Source: Pseudomonadota bacterium
Lineage (GTDB): Bacteria; Pseudomonadota; Alphaproteobacteria; Acetobacterales; Acetobacteraceae
Direction: 5' to 3'
NCBI GenBank assembly: GCA_021805485.1
Contig: JAJZFF010000459.1
Span: 1 to 14,428, forward strand
Length of the DNA stretch: 14,428 nucleotides
Under the pieces are notes generated by a model. That model was not told where the DNA came from. It saw only the letters and a list, made by a program, of their open reading frames with translations, and did not search any database. Position numbers and translations under genes: made by a program. This document shows, piece after piece, positions 1-7,815 of the stretch. Position 1 is the stretch's first letter. Every line of letters starts with the position of its first letter.

Positions 1-4
1 ACAT
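1..4 (-). CDS. First codon of the next dcw gene, probably mraY (partial)
   Basis: On the minus strand the murF stop and an ATG share one base (TGATG), so a further gene appears to start at position 4 and leave the window at the left edge. Only one codon is visible and the sequence cannot identify the gene. In the standard dcw order murF is followed by mraY, the phospho-MurNAc-pentapeptide translocase, so mraY is the expectation. This call is inference from conserved gene order plus the overlapping start. Confidence 0.35.
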
Positions 5-1380
5 CAGCCGGCCTCCCGGCCCAGCGCCGTGACCACCGTGCGCATGGCGCTCGCGTAGCTGCCCTTCACCAGAACCGCATCGCCGGGCGCGATCGCGGCG
101 GCGACGAGGGGGGCGAGCGCCGCGGCATCGGGCGCGTGCGCGCCACGCCGCCCGGCGGGCAGGGCATCGTACAAGTGGCGCATCAGCTCCCCGCACGTGA
201 ACACGAGATCGGCGGCCGCGAGGACATCCTCGGCAAGGCCTGCATGCGCAGCCTCGCCGAAGGCGCCGAGTTCGCGCATGTCGCCGAGCACGGCGATGCG
301 GCGGGGCGCGGGCTGCAGGCCGAGCACGGCGAGGGCGGCGCGCACCGAGGCGGGCGAGGCGTTATAGCTCTCATCGAACAGCAGCATCTCGCCGCCGGGG
401 AGCGCGATCCGCCGTGCCGCACCGCGTCCCGCCAGGGCGGCGAACCCCGCCAGCGACGCCGCCGCGGCGGCCGGATCGAAGCCGGCGGCGGCGACCGCGG
501 CCAGTGCGGCGAGCGCATTCATCGCCATGTGGCGGCCTGGGGCGGCGAGGCGAAAGGAGAACTCCAGCCCGCCGATGGTCGCGACGACCTGGCTGCCGGC
601 CGGATCTTCGATGCAGGAGACGAGCCGCGCCTCGGCCTCCTTTGCCGTCCCGAAGCGCAGCACGCGGAGCCCCATGGGGAGTCCGGCGGCCAGGCGGGGC
701 AGCAGCGGCGAATCGCCCGGCAGCACGGCGGCGCCGTTCGGCACGACGCCACTCAGGATCGCCGCTTTCTCGTCAGCGATCGCCTCCAGGCTGCCCATCT
801 GCCCGATATGGGCGGGCGCGATCGCCGTGATCACCGCGACATGAGGGCGCGCGAGGCGGGCGAGCGGGGCGATCTCGCCAGGATGGTTCATGCCGATTTC
901 GATCACCGCCGCCGCTGCGTCCAGCGGCAGACGGGCGAGCGTGAGCGGGACGCCGATCTGATTGTTGAACGAGGCCTCCGCGGCGTGCACGCGCGCCTGC
1001 GCCGCCAGCATGATGCGCAGCATCTCCTTGGTCGTGGTTTTGCCGACGCTGCCGGTGACCGCGATCACGCGAGCCCGGGTGCGTGCGCGGGCGTAGGCGC
1101 CGAGCGCGGCGAGGGCGGCGAGCGTATCCGGCACGAGCAGGAGGGGCGCGTCGGTGGGGAAGCCATCCGGCACGCGGTCCACCATCGCTCCGGCGGCGCC
1201 GCGGGCGAGGGCCTCGGCAACGAAGTCGTGCCCGTCGCGGCGCTCGCCGTGCAGCGCAATGAACAGGTCGCCAGGCACAAGGCCGCGTGTGTCGATGGCG
1301 ACCCCGGTGGCGGCGAACTCGGCGCTGGTCCGCCCGCCGGTGGCAGCGCGGAGGTCGTCGCTGGTCCAGAGCCCGCTCAT
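4..1380 (-). CDS. murF: UDP-MurNAc-tripeptide:D-alanyl-D-alanine ligase MurF
   Basis: MurF is the cytoplasmic ATP-dependent ligase that adds D-Ala-D-Ala to UDP-MurNAc-tripeptide, the last soluble step of peptidoglycan precursor synthesis. The 458-residue product has the usual family length. Visible motifs are the ATP-binding loop TGSVGKTT at about 109-116, NNQIGVP at 139-145 in the central Mur ligase domain, and DESYNASP at 336-343 and GDMRELG at 366-372 in the C-terminal domain. Near the end a KGSY motif (439-442) stands where many MurF proteins have KGSR or KGSN. The frame stays open far upstream into murE, but the family N-terminus begins at the ATG at 1380. That ATG overlaps the murE stop as ATGA, which indicates translational coupling. 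The stop overlaps the next start as TGATG. The assignment is secure. Confidence 0.97.
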   Translation of the reverse strand: MSGLWTSDDLRAATGGRTSAEFAATGVAIDTRGLVPGDLFIALHGERRDGHDFVAEALARGAAGAMVDRVPDGFPTDAPLLLVPDTLAALAALGAYARARTRARVIAVTGSVGKTTTKEMLRIMLAAQARVHAAEASFNNQIGVPLTLARLPLDAAAAVIEIGMNHPGEIAPLARLARPHVAVITAIAPAHIGQMGSLEAIADEKAAILSGVVPNGAAVLPGDSPLLPRLAAGLPMGLRVLRFGTAKEAEARLVSCIEDPAGSQVVATIGGLEFSFRLAAPGRHMAMNALAALAAVAAAGFDPAAAAASLAGFAALAGRGAARRIALPGGEMLLFDESYNASPASVRAALAVLGLQPAPRRIAVLGDMRELGAFGEAAHAGLAEDVLAAADLVFTCGELMRHLYDALPAGRRGAHAPDAAALAPLVAAAIAPGDAVLVKGSYASAMRTVVTALGREAG

Positions 1381-2852
1381 GGCGTGCCGGCCAGACGCCG
1401 GACCACGGCGGCATCGTCGAACGCGAGGGTCCGGCCGCCGATGATCTGGCCCTGCTCGTGGCCTTTTCCGGCGACGACGAGCACGTCGCCGGGGCCGAGA
1501 TGCGCCAGCCCGGCAGCGATCGCCGCCTCCCGGTCGCCGATCTCGCGCGCGCCCGGGCAGGCGACGAGGATCGCGGCGCGGATCGCGGCGGGGTCCTCGC
1601 CGCGCGGATTGTCGTCGGTGACGATCGCCGCATCGGCCAGCCGCGCCGCTGCCGCGCCCATCAGCGGGCGCTTGCCGCGATCGCGGTCGCCGCCGGCGCC
1701 GAACACCACGACGAGACGGCCGGCGCAGTGCGGCCGCAGAGCCAGCAGCACGCGCTCCAGCGCATCGGGCGTATGCGCGTAGTCGACATAGACCGCGGCG
1801 CCATTGTCCAGGCGCGCGGCCAGCTCCATGCGCCCGCGCACGCCGCGCAGATGCGGCAGCGACGCGAGCACGTTGGAGCCGCCGAGCGCGAGCGCCAACC
1901 CGCACGCGAGCAGCGCATTGTCGGCCTGGAAGCGGCCGGGCAGGGGCAGCATGATCTCCTGGCGGCGGCCCGCGACGGCGAGTTCCAGGACCTGCCCGGC
2001 GGGGACCGGCACGACGCGGAGCAGGCCGATGGCATCGCCGCCCTCGCCGACGAGCGTCAGCCGCAGCCGCCGGCGCTCGGCGATGGCGCGCAACGCGACC
2101 AGCGTCGCCGGTTCGAGCGTCGCCACCGCGACCACCGGCGCGCCTTCGGGAAGCAGTTCGCCGAACAGGCGCAGCTTGGCGGCGCGATAGGCGCCCATGT
2201 CGGCGTGGTAGTCGAGATGATCGCGCGAGAAGCTGGTGAAGGCGCCGGCGGCCAGCGTGACGCCGTCGAGGCGGAACTGGTCCAGCCCGTGCGAGGAGGC
2301 CTCGAGTGCCGCGTGCTCGATGCCGGCACGCGCCAATGCGGCGAGGGTTTCGGCCAGGGTCACCGCATCCGGTGTGGTCAGGCCCGCCCCGGCGGCGAAA
2401 CCCGGCGCTTCCACCCCGAGCGTGCCCAGGCTGGCCGCCCGATGCCCGGCCAGCGTCCAGATCTGACGCAGAAACGAGACGGTGCTGGTCTTGCCGTTGG
2501 TGCCGGTCACGGCGGCCACCGTACGTGGCTGGCGGCCGGCGAAGGCGGCGGCGAGGTGCGCGAGGCTCCGGCGCGGCTCGGTGCTCTCCAGGACCGGCCG
2601 GGCCGGCACGCCCTCCGGCCAGACGGTTCCCACCGGTGCCAGCACCGCCGCCGCGCCGCGGGCGACCGCCTCGGCGATGAAGGTGCGGCCATCGGCATGC
2701 GCGCCGGGCAGGGCAGCGAAGAGGAAGCCTGGCCCGACGCGCCGCGAATCGGCGGTGATGCCGGCAAGGTCGAGCCCGGCATGGCGTGCCCCTGCCTCGG
2801 CCAACGTGGGGGCCATCGCGGGTCGCGCGGCGATCATGTCAGCGAGCCGCAT
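1377..2852 (-). CDS. murE: UDP-MurNAc-L-Ala-D-Glu:meso-diaminopimelate ligase MurE
   Basis: MurE is the cytoplasmic ATP-dependent ligase that adds the third residue of the peptidoglycan stem peptide. The product is 491 residues. Motifs in order are DSR at 35-37 (UDP-substrate domain), GTNGKT at 117-122 (ATP loop), EASSHGL at 184-190, RDHLDYH at 210-216, and the lysine expected to be carbamylated, K226. They continue with DYAHTPDALE at 357-366, DNPR at 414-417 and GKGHE at 462-466. DNPR is the known signature for meso-diaminopimelate rather than lysine, so the stem peptide should be of the mDAP type. The frame is open up to 2918. I chose the ATG at 2852 because it gives the family N-terminus MRLADM; it overlaps the ftsI end by 14 bases. 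An ATG at 2837, one base past the ftsI stop, is the alternative. No strong ribosome binding site precedes either. Confidence 0.96.
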   Translation of the reverse strand: MRLADMIAARPAMAPTLAEAGARHAGLDLAGITADSRRVGPGFLFAALPGAHADGRTFIAEAVARGAAAVLAPVGTVWPEGVPARPVLESTEPRRSLAHLAAAFAGRQPRTVAAVTGTNGKTSTVSFLRQIWTLAGHRAASLGTLGVEAPGFAAGAGLTTPDAVTLAETLAALARAGIEHAALEASSHGLDQFRLDGVTLAAGAFTSFSRDHLDYHADMGAYRAAKLRLFGELLPEGAPVVAVATLEPATLVALRAIAERRRLRLTLVGEGGDAIGLLRVVPVPAGQVLELAVAGRRQEIMLPLPGRFQADNALLACGLALALGGSNVLASLPHLRGVRGRMELAARLDNGAAVYVDYAHTPDALERVLLALRPHCAGRLVVVFGAGGDRDRGKRPLMGAAAARLADAAIVTDDNPRGEDPAAIRAAILVACPGAREIGDREAAIAAGLAHLGPGDVLVVAGKGHEQGQIIGGRTLAFDDAAVVRRLAGTP

Positions 2853-4839
2853 CGGTGGCCACCGCGTAGCCCGCCGGTGCCACCGGCGCCGTGAGCGTGG
2901 CCTCGTGGCGCGCGTCATGCGGCATCGTCGGCGTCGCGGGCACGAGTGGCAGACGGCGCGGCGCCTTCTCGTGCCCGGTCTCGTGCGGGTGCTCGGGCGC
3001 GGCGGCGAGGCCGGCGGGCGCGCGGGCGCCGGGGTGCGACGGCTGCAGCGGGATCGCCAACGAGGCCTCGATCGTCGGCGCTTCTGCGGTTTCGGGCAGC
3101 AGCCCGAGCATCGGTCCGATCCGCGCGATCACCCGGCCCGCGGCTGGGGCGGAAACCTGGCCGGCGGTGGAAAAGAACCCTGTGGACGCATTGCCGTGCG
3201 GCTCGTCGAGCATCATGTAGACCGCGTAACGCGGTGTGTTCATCGGGAAGACACTGACGAAGGCGCTGACATTGGCGTGCTTCTTGTAGCCATGGCCGCC
3301 GACCTTCTCGGCCGTTCCCGTCTTGCCGCCGACGAAATATCCCGCCACCTCGGCCTTCTTTCCGTAGCCCTCGGTGACGACGAGGCGCATCAGCTTGCGC
3401 ATCAGGTCCGACGTCGCCGGCTGCATCACCCGCACCGATTCGATCGGCGCGCCGTCGGTGCGCGCGAGCAGCGTCGGGGTGACGACGAGCCCGCCATTGG
3501 CGATCGCTGCGGTCCCGCGCACGACATGCAGGGGCGAGACGGCGATGCCGTGGCCGAAGCCAATCGTCATCGTCGCCGCTTCCTTCCAGTTCGAGGCCGG
3601 CGGCGCGAGCGGCAGGCCCGCCTCCGGGAGTTCGATGCCGATGCGGCGGAACATGCCCATGGTGCCGAGCCATGCGCGCTGGCGCTCGGCGCCCGCCGCG
3701 AGCGCGATATGCGCGGCACCGAGATTGGAGGAATAGGCCAGCACCTCCGGCAGATAGAGAAAGCGGTGCTTGCCTTCGAAATCGGTGATCGTGAAGCGTC
3801 CGATATGGATCGGATGGGCGGCGTCGAACTGGTCCCAGATATGCACAGCGCCGGCGTCGAGCGCCATCGCGGCGGTCTGCAGCTTGAAGGTGCTGCCGGG
3901 CTCGTACATGCCGGTGACGGCGCGGTTGAAGCGGTCCTCCGCTGGCGTCGCGCCGAACGCGTTGGCGTCATAGTCGGGCAGGCTGACCATCGCCAGCACC
4001 TCGCCCGTGCGCACGTCCATGACGATGCCGCAGGCGCCGATGGCCTGGAACTCGGCCATCGCGGCCGCGAGTTCCTCGCGGACCACGGCCTGGACTCGGA
4101 TATCGAGCGACAGGCGCAGGGGTTCGGCGCCGCCGGCCAGGCGGGAATCGAAGAACCGTTCGACCCCGGCCACGCCATGCTCATCGACGTCGACGCCGCC
4201 GAGCACCTGCGCGGCAACGCGGCCGAGCGGGTAGTGCCGGCGTTCGGACGGCTGGAAATAGATGCCCGGGATGCCGAGGCCATTGATCGCCAGCTGTTCA
4301 CGCGGGGACAGGCGGCGGGCGAGATAGACGAAGGCCTTGGCGGCCGAGAGCCGCGCGCGCATCTCCTCCTCGTCGAGCCGCGGCACGGCCTGCTTGATCC
4401 GATGTGCGGCCTCGGCCGGGTCGATCATCTCGCGCGGGTTGGCGTAGAGCTCGGCGGTTGGCAGCGAGACGGCGAGAATCTGGTTGTTGCGGTCGACGAT
4501 CATCGCCCGCTCCACGCGCGGACCGGACGGTTCGGCGCGATCCGGCTCCGGCACGCGCACCTGTTCGGGCAGCTTCGGCTTGAGCGGCGCCACCACGGTC
4601 GCGACCGTCAGTTTGCCGGCCACGGCGAGAAACAGCCCGGCAAAGGCCCACGCGGCAACGACCAGCCGCCGGCGGGTGCGGGCCATCGCCTCTCGCCGCG
4701 CGAGGTCCGGGACCGTGACGCGCACCGTCTCCATGCGCGGCACCCCAGCCTCGCGCGGGGCGCCGAAGCTGCGCGCAGGCGCGCTATAGGGCGGCGGTGC
4801 GACGGGGTCGGGCGGGCTCGGCCCGGGCTCGTCGGTCAT
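2839..4839 (-). CDS. ftsI: Septal peptidoglycan transpeptidase FtsI (penicillin-binding protein 3 class)
   Basis: FtsI is the class B penicillin-binding protein that cross-links septal peptidoglycan. It is anchored in the inner membrane with its catalytic domain in the periplasm. The 666-residue product has a Pro-rich then basic cytoplasmic N-terminus (1-58), one membrane segment at about 58-83, a dimerisation/pedestal domain, and a transpeptidase domain. The active-site motifs are STFK at 316-319 (nucleophile S316), SSN at 370-372 and KTG at 506-508. After the domain ends near 585, an unusual Pro/Ala/His-rich tail of about 80 residues continues to the stop. The ATG at 4839 overlaps the ftsL stop as ATGA. 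An internal Met36 could also start a protein that keeps the membrane segment, but the coupled start is favoured. The position between ftsL and murE is the classical dcw order. Confidence 0.96.
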   Translation of the reverse strand: MTDEPGPSPPDPVAPPPYSAPARSFGAPREAGVPRMETVRVTVPDLARREAMARTRRRLVVAAWAFAGLFLAVAGKLTVATVVAPLKPKLPEQVRVPEPDRAEPSGPRVERAMIVDRNNQILAVSLPTAELYANPREMIDPAEAAHRIKQAVPRLDEEEMRARLSAAKAFVYLARRLSPREQLAINGLGIPGIYFQPSERRHYPLGRVAAQVLGGVDVDEHGVAGVERFFDSRLAGGAEPLRLSLDIRVQAVVREELAAAMAEFQAIGACGIVMDVRTGEVLAMVSLPDYDANAFGATPAEDRFNRAVTGMYEPGSTFKLQTAAMALDAGAVHIWDQFDAAHPIHIGRFTITDFEGKHRFLYLPEVLAYSSNLGAAHIALAAGAERQRAWLGTMGMFRRIGIELPEAGLPLAPPASNWKEAATMTIGFGHGIAVSPLHVVRGTAAIANGGLVVTPTLLARTDGAPIESVRVMQPATSDLMRKLMRLVVTEGYGKKAEVAGYFVGGKTGTAEKVGGHGYKKHANVSAFVSVFPMNTPRYAVYMMLDEPHGNASTGFFSTAGQVSAPAAGRVIARIGPMLGLLPETAEAPTIEASLAIPLQPSHPGARAPAGLAAAPEHPHETGHEKAPRRLPLVPATPTMPHDARHEATLTAPVAPAGYAVATDAAR

Positions 4840-5600
4840 GGCGTGCGCGCCGGGGCCAGCGGCGTCGGCGGCGGCAGGGTCGCGGCCGCCATGCCGAGCG
4901 CCGAGCCTGCGGACGGCGCCGGCGCCGGCGGCACGATCGTCGCCATGCCGCGTCCGATGCGGACCGTCACCGGGGATGGCGCCGTCGGTTGCGTGGCGGC
5001 GGTGCGCAGCACCGAAGCGCCGACGGGACGCGAGGTGGCCAAGGGAGCAGCGAGAGGCGCGGCCAGGGGCAGTGGAACGCCGCGGAGCGCCGGCGCCGTA
5101 TCGGCGCTGACATCGGCTCGCCGCTGCGTGTCCCGCTGGCTCGGGCCGCGCCGGTCAGCGCTCGCCACCGCCGCATGTGGCTTCGCGGCCGTGGCCGACG
5201 ATCGCACCGGCGCGACGGGTGCGGTTGCCAGCAGCACCGGCGAAGCCGCCGCTTCCATGGTGGGTCGAGCCATGTCGGTCGCGGCAACATTGGCGACAGC
5301 GGCGACGGGCTCGGGCAGGGCCGCGAGGCGGCGGTCCAGATCGGCCTCGGTGACGAACTGGGTCGGCGCCACCGGCTTCAGCGCCAGGTACCGCTCGGCG
5401 AGATCGGCCAGGCGGTCCGGCTGGTTGAGGAGCATCCACTCGGCCTTGAGGATGCCGATCCGCTGGCGCGCGGTCTCGTCCTGCCGGACCACCTGCAGGA
5501 TCTGCCGGTCCAGCAGCCGCGTGCGCTGCTTCACCTGATAGAGATAGACGCCGGAGCCGGCGGCGAGCAGCAGGCAGAGCAAGGTGAACGGGCGGATCAT
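4836..5600 (-). CDS. ftsL: Cell division protein FtsL with long Ala/Pro-rich tail
   Basis: FtsL is a small bitopic inner-membrane divisome protein that pairs with FtsB and FtsQ and signals to the FtsW/FtsI synthase. This product has a very short cytoplasmic end, a membrane segment at about 4-21, a heptad-like stretch at about 22-55, and the stretch [20 protein letters not shown] at 53-72, followed by ALKP. That stretch resembles the conserved block of alphaproteobacterial FtsL, which I recognise by pattern. The core ends near residue 95. The remaining 160 or so residues are Ala/Pro-rich, low in complexity and probably disordered in the periplasm. At 254 residues it is roughly twice the usual length. 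The ATG at 5600 overlaps the rsmH stop as ATGA, and the stop overlaps the ftsI start. The slot between rsmH and ftsI is where ftsL is expected. Confidence 0.88.
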   Translation of the reverse strand: MIRPFTLLCLLLAAGSGVYLYQVKQRTRLLDRQILQVVRQDETARQRIGILKAEWMLLNQPDRLADLAERYLALKPVAPTQFVTEADLDRRLAALPEPVAAVANVAATDMARPTMEAAASPVLLATAPVAPVRSSATAAKPHAAVASADRRGPSQRDTQRRADVSADTAPALRGVPLPLAAPLAAPLATSRPVGASVLRTAATQPTAPSPVTVRIGRGMATIVPPAPAPSAGSALGMAAATLPPPTPLAPARTP

Positions 5601-6550
5601 GGCGCCGCCTCCACGGAGATTTCCGAGCTTCGGTGCTCGATCGCGCGCAGCCGGGCGCTGCGCGCGCGGGGATTGGCGGCGATCTCGGCCACGTCCGGCC
5701 GCAGCGCCTGGGCGGTCAGCAGCCGGAACGATGGCGGCGGAGCCGCGGCGAGCGAGGCCGGGTCATGCCGCGAGGGCGCGCCGGCGCGGCCACAGGCCCG
5801 CGCCATGAAGCGCTTCACGAGCCGGTCCTCCAGCGAGTGGAAGGAGACGACGACGAGCCGCCCGCCCGGGCCGAGCAGAGACGCTGCCTGGGCGAGGCCG
5901 CGCTCGATCTCGCCCAGCTCGTCATTGACCTTGAGGCGCAGCGCCTGGAAGCAGCGCGTCGCCGGGTCGATGCCGGAGACGTCGCGGGGCACCACGGCGC
6001 GGATGATGCTGGCGAGCCGGCCGGTGGTTTCGATCGGCGCCTGCACGCGGGCGGCGACGATGGCGCGGGCGACGCGGCGCGCATGATGCTCCTCGCCGAG
6101 TTCGAACAGCAGATCGGCGAGCTCGCGTTCGGGTAGCCGGTTCACCAGCGTCGCCGCGGTCGCCCCGTCGGTGCCCATGCGCATGTCGAGCGGACCATCG
6201 GCCCGGAACGAGAAGCCACGGGCCGGATCGTCGAGCTGAAACGAGGAAACGCCGAGATCCATCACCACGCCGTCGAGCCGAGAGACGCCGGCGGCTTCGA
6301 GCAGGGCGAGCATGTCGCCGAACCGTCCCTCCAGCAGATGCAGCCGTCCCGGGAAGCGCGCGGCGAGCGCGGCGCCGCGGGCGATCGCGGCGGGATCGCG
6401 ATCGATGGCGAACAGGGTGCAGTGCGCGCGTGCCAGGATCGCCTCGGCATAGCCGCCGCCGCCGAAAGTGGCGTCGAGATAGCGGCCGCCGTCGCGCGGG
6501 GCGAGCAGCGCCACGGCTGGCTCCAGCAGGACGGGCCGGTGGGAGCTCAT
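5597..6550 (-). CDS. rsmH: 16S rRNA (cytosine-1402 N4) methyltransferase RsmH (MraW)
   Basis: RsmH uses S-adenosylmethionine to methylate N4 of C1402 in the decoding site of 16S rRNA. The 317-residue product matches the usual length. Visible family motifs are HRPVLL at the N-terminus, the SAM-binding DATFGGGGY at 26-34, [10 protein letters not shown] at 98-107 followed by [15 protein letters not shown] at 111-125, and [14 protein letters not shown] at 199-212. [13 protein letters not shown] follows at 236-248. The ATG at 6550 overlaps the mraZ stop as ATGA and the stop overlaps ftsL in the same way. Expression therefore probably depends on the mraZ promoter and on translational coupling. It is the second gene of a typical dcw cluster. 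Confidence 0.97.
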   Translation of the reverse strand: MSSHRPVLLEPAVALLAPRDGGRYLDATFGGGGYAEAILARAHCTLFAIDRDPAAIARGAALAARFPGRLHLLEGRFGDMLALLEAAGVSRLDGVVMDLGVSSFQLDDPARGFSFRADGPLDMRMGTDGATAATLVNRLPERELADLLFELGEEHHARRVARAIVAARVQAPIETTGRLASIIRAVVPRDVSGIDPATRCFQALRLKVNDELGEIERGLAQAASLLGPGGRLVVVSFHSLEDRLVKRFMARACGRAGAPSRHDPASLAAAPPPSFRLLTAQALRPDVAEIAANPRARSARLRAIEHRSSEISVEAAP

Positions 6551-7056
6551 GCCTTGCCGCCGGCCGGGCCGGTCCCGTTGCCCATCCCCATCCCGGCCCC
6601 AGGGCTTACCCCGGTGCCCGCGAGCGTAAGTTCCCGGGCGCGGACACGGGCTTCGGCCCGCCGCTGCTCAGCGGCTGCCGGCTCCCAGATCTGGAAGGTT
6701 CGCCCTAGTCCCATGAACACCACCGTCTCGCCGAGTCCGGCGAAGGCAGCAAGCGATTCGGGCAGGATGATGCGCCCTTCCTTGTCCGGCTCCACCGGAT
6801 AGGCATCGGCGTAGAGCGTGAGCGCGAGATCGTCGTGCGGATCGCTGAACTGGTCGAGCCGCGCGAGCGGCGTCTCCAGTTCCTGGAACAGACTCTGCGG
6901 CCACGCCTCGATGCAACTGTGCTTGTGCGAAGGACGCAGGACCAGCGTCGCCTCGCCCTCGCCGAGGGCGCGCAGCGCGGCGCGGAACTGCGCCGGCACG
7001 GAGACCCGCCCTTTGGCGTCGCGCCGGTTCTGATGTGTGCCCCAGAACTGGGTCAT
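6547..7056 (-). CDS. mraZ: Transcriptional regulator MraZ
   Basis: MraZ is a ring-forming DNA-binding protein with two AbrB-like swapped-hairpin repeats, known in E. coli to repress its own dcw promoter. The 169-residue product shows both repeats, with signatures DAKGRVSVP at 13-21 and DKEGRIILP at 91-99. R17 lies in the DAKGR loop, corresponding to the E. coli arginine implicated in DNA contact. The C-terminal 30 or so residues are Ala/Gly-rich and not part of the fold. The frame stays open to an ATG at 7191, but that codon lies inside the predicted promoter. The ATG at 7056 gives the family N-terminus (FWGTHQN). A GGGAGG stretch lies about 16 bases upstream, further than usual, and an ATG at 7083 is a less likely alternative. 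It leads the cluster and overlaps rsmH as ATGA. Confidence 0.94.
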   Translation of the reverse strand: MTQFWGTHQNRRDAKGRVSVPAQFRAALRALGEGEATLVLRPSHKHSCIEAWPQSLFQELETPLARLDQFSDPHDDLALTLYADAYPVEPDKEGRIILPESLAAFAGLGETVVFMGLGRTFQIWEPAAAEQRRAEARVRARELTLAGTGVSPGAGMGMGNGTGPAGGKA

Positions 7057-7185
7057 CGACCGGGCTTGCCGACCTCCCGCCATCGCGCCGCGCCGCTGCG
7101 GCATCCGATTTCGCCAACCCCGAGGCCGCGCCCCTGCCGGGGCGGCCGCCCGTTCCGTGGCGGGCTCTCGCGCCGCCTCTTGGGG
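7057..7185 (-). other. Predicted mraZ 5' leader with a GC-rich hairpin
   Basis: If transcription begins just downstream of the predicted -10 element, the mRNA carries a leader of about 125-130 bases before the mraZ ATG. Within it, 7124-7134 and 7139-7147 can pair as a strong GC hairpin with a four-base loop and a two-base bulge. A hairpin of this kind could arise by chance in DNA this GC-rich. No riboswitch or attenuator with a U-run is visible. Confidence 0.3.
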
Positions 7186-7230
7186 TTTCATGGAATATCA
7201 TGGGCCGATATGGGCGTCAAAGGGATTTGC
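7181..7230 (+). promoter_or_regulatory. Probable MraZ operator: in-phase TGGGN direct repeats
   Basis: Five consecutive 10-base units read TGGGGTTTCA, TGGAATATCA, TGGGCCGATA, TGGGCGTCAA and AGGGATTTGC on the plus strand. Three begin exactly TGGG; one is degenerate (TGGA) and one lacks only the leading T (AGGG). MraZ of E. coli is known to bind TGGGN direct repeats separated by five bases, which is this period. The array lies about 125-175 bases upstream of mraZ and covers its predicted promoter, so bound MraZ should block RNA polymerase. The repeats read on the strand opposite to mraZ transcription. A further TGGGC at 7261 is in the same 10-base phase. Confidence 0.78.
7192..7220 (-). promoter_or_regulatory. 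Candidate sigma-70 promoter of the mraZ/dcw operon
   Basis: On the minus strand TTGACG (7215-7220) is a five-of-six match to the -35 box. TATTCC (7192-7197) follows after a 17-base spacer as a weak -10. A second reading, GATATT (7194-7199), matches four of six positions with a 15-base spacer. Both elements lie inside the MraZ repeat array, which fits autorepression. No other good promoter was found in the roughly 160 bases between rnpB and this site. Confidence 0.5.
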
Positions 7231-7387
7231 GTCGCCGAAGCGGTGTGCGGGAGAAAAGCCTGGGCTATTCGTCAGTAGGTTAAAGGACGCAGCAAAGATG
7301 CAACTGGAAGACTGATGTATTAACCAAATATTCGCGTTTCGTTCTCATGGAGGGCCGATCGCCCAAACCGCGGCGAATTGGGGAAGG

Positions 7388-7811
7388 CGCCAGACGGCCT
7401 GTAAGCCGGGTTCTGTCCGCACCTCGCGGTGCGAGACGGCCATTCCTCTGCGACGCGCCTCGCGGCGCGCCTGACGCGACCAACCCGGGCGGCAGGGCGG
7501 GAATGCCCTCGCGTCACACCCCTCGCGGGATGCCGCCGGCCGCCCCTATTCGGTCTTGCTCCCGGTGGGGTTTACCGTGCCGCCGACGTTGCCGCCGACG
7601 CGGTGCGCTCTTGCCGCACCGTTTCACCCTTGCCCGCGGGGCTACGGCCTTGGGGGCCGAAACCTTGCGCGGGCGGTCTGTTCTCTGTGGCACTGTCCCT
7701 GGGGTCGCCCCCGCCGGCCGTTAGCCGGCACCGCATTCCCGTGGAGCCCGGACTTTCCTCCGCCCGCCACCCCGTTCGGGGGCGCAACGGCGGCCGTCCG
7801 GCCGTCTGGCG
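7388..7811 (-). ncRNA. rnpB: RNase P RNA (bacterial type A)
   Basis: This is the catalytic RNA of RNase P, which matures the 5' ends of tRNA precursors together with the RnpA protein. Read on the minus strand, the universally conserved blocks appear in the right order: GAGGAAAGTCCGGGCTCC (7743-7760), AGAACAGACCGCC (7672-7684), AAGGGTGAAAC then GCAAGAGCGCACCG (about 7601-7635), GGTAAACCCC (7567-7576) and AGAACCCGGCTTACAGGCC (7396-7414). The ends were set by helix P1: the 11 bases at 7800-7810 are perfectly complementary to 7389-7399, and one more pair (7811 with 7388) extends the stem. The resulting length of about 424 bases is typical. The exact ends may differ by a few bases. No intrinsic terminator with a T-run follows the 3' end. 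Confidence 0.96.
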
Positions 7812-7815
7812 ACGG

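Noticed and set aside
136..1782. Plus-strand open frame of 548 codons
   Set aside because: It is antisense to murF and the end of murE. The composition is shadow-like and no domain is recognisable.
1381..1905. N-terminal extension of MurF within murE
   Set aside because: The frame is open there only as a shadow of murE. The family N-terminus and the ATGA overlap fix the start at 1380.
1287..2894. Plus-strand open frame of 535 codons
   Set aside because: It is antisense to murE and has low-complexity composition. The minus-strand MurE carries all the family motifs.
2482..5538. Open frame of 1018 codons on the plus strand
   Set aside because: It lies antisense to ftsL, ftsI and the start of murE. 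The translation is Arg/Ala/Gly-rich with no recognisable domain, as expected for the opposite strand of high-GC coding DNA.
7057..7191. N-terminal extension of MraZ by 45 residues from the ATG at 7191
   Set aside because: The codon lies within the predicted promoter -10 region, there is no ribosome binding site, and the extra residues do not resemble MraZ.
7340..7388. Possible intrinsic terminator after rnpB
   Set aside because: Only a four-base-pair GGGC/GCCC pairing is present, with no T-run on the transcribed strand, so no terminator was called.
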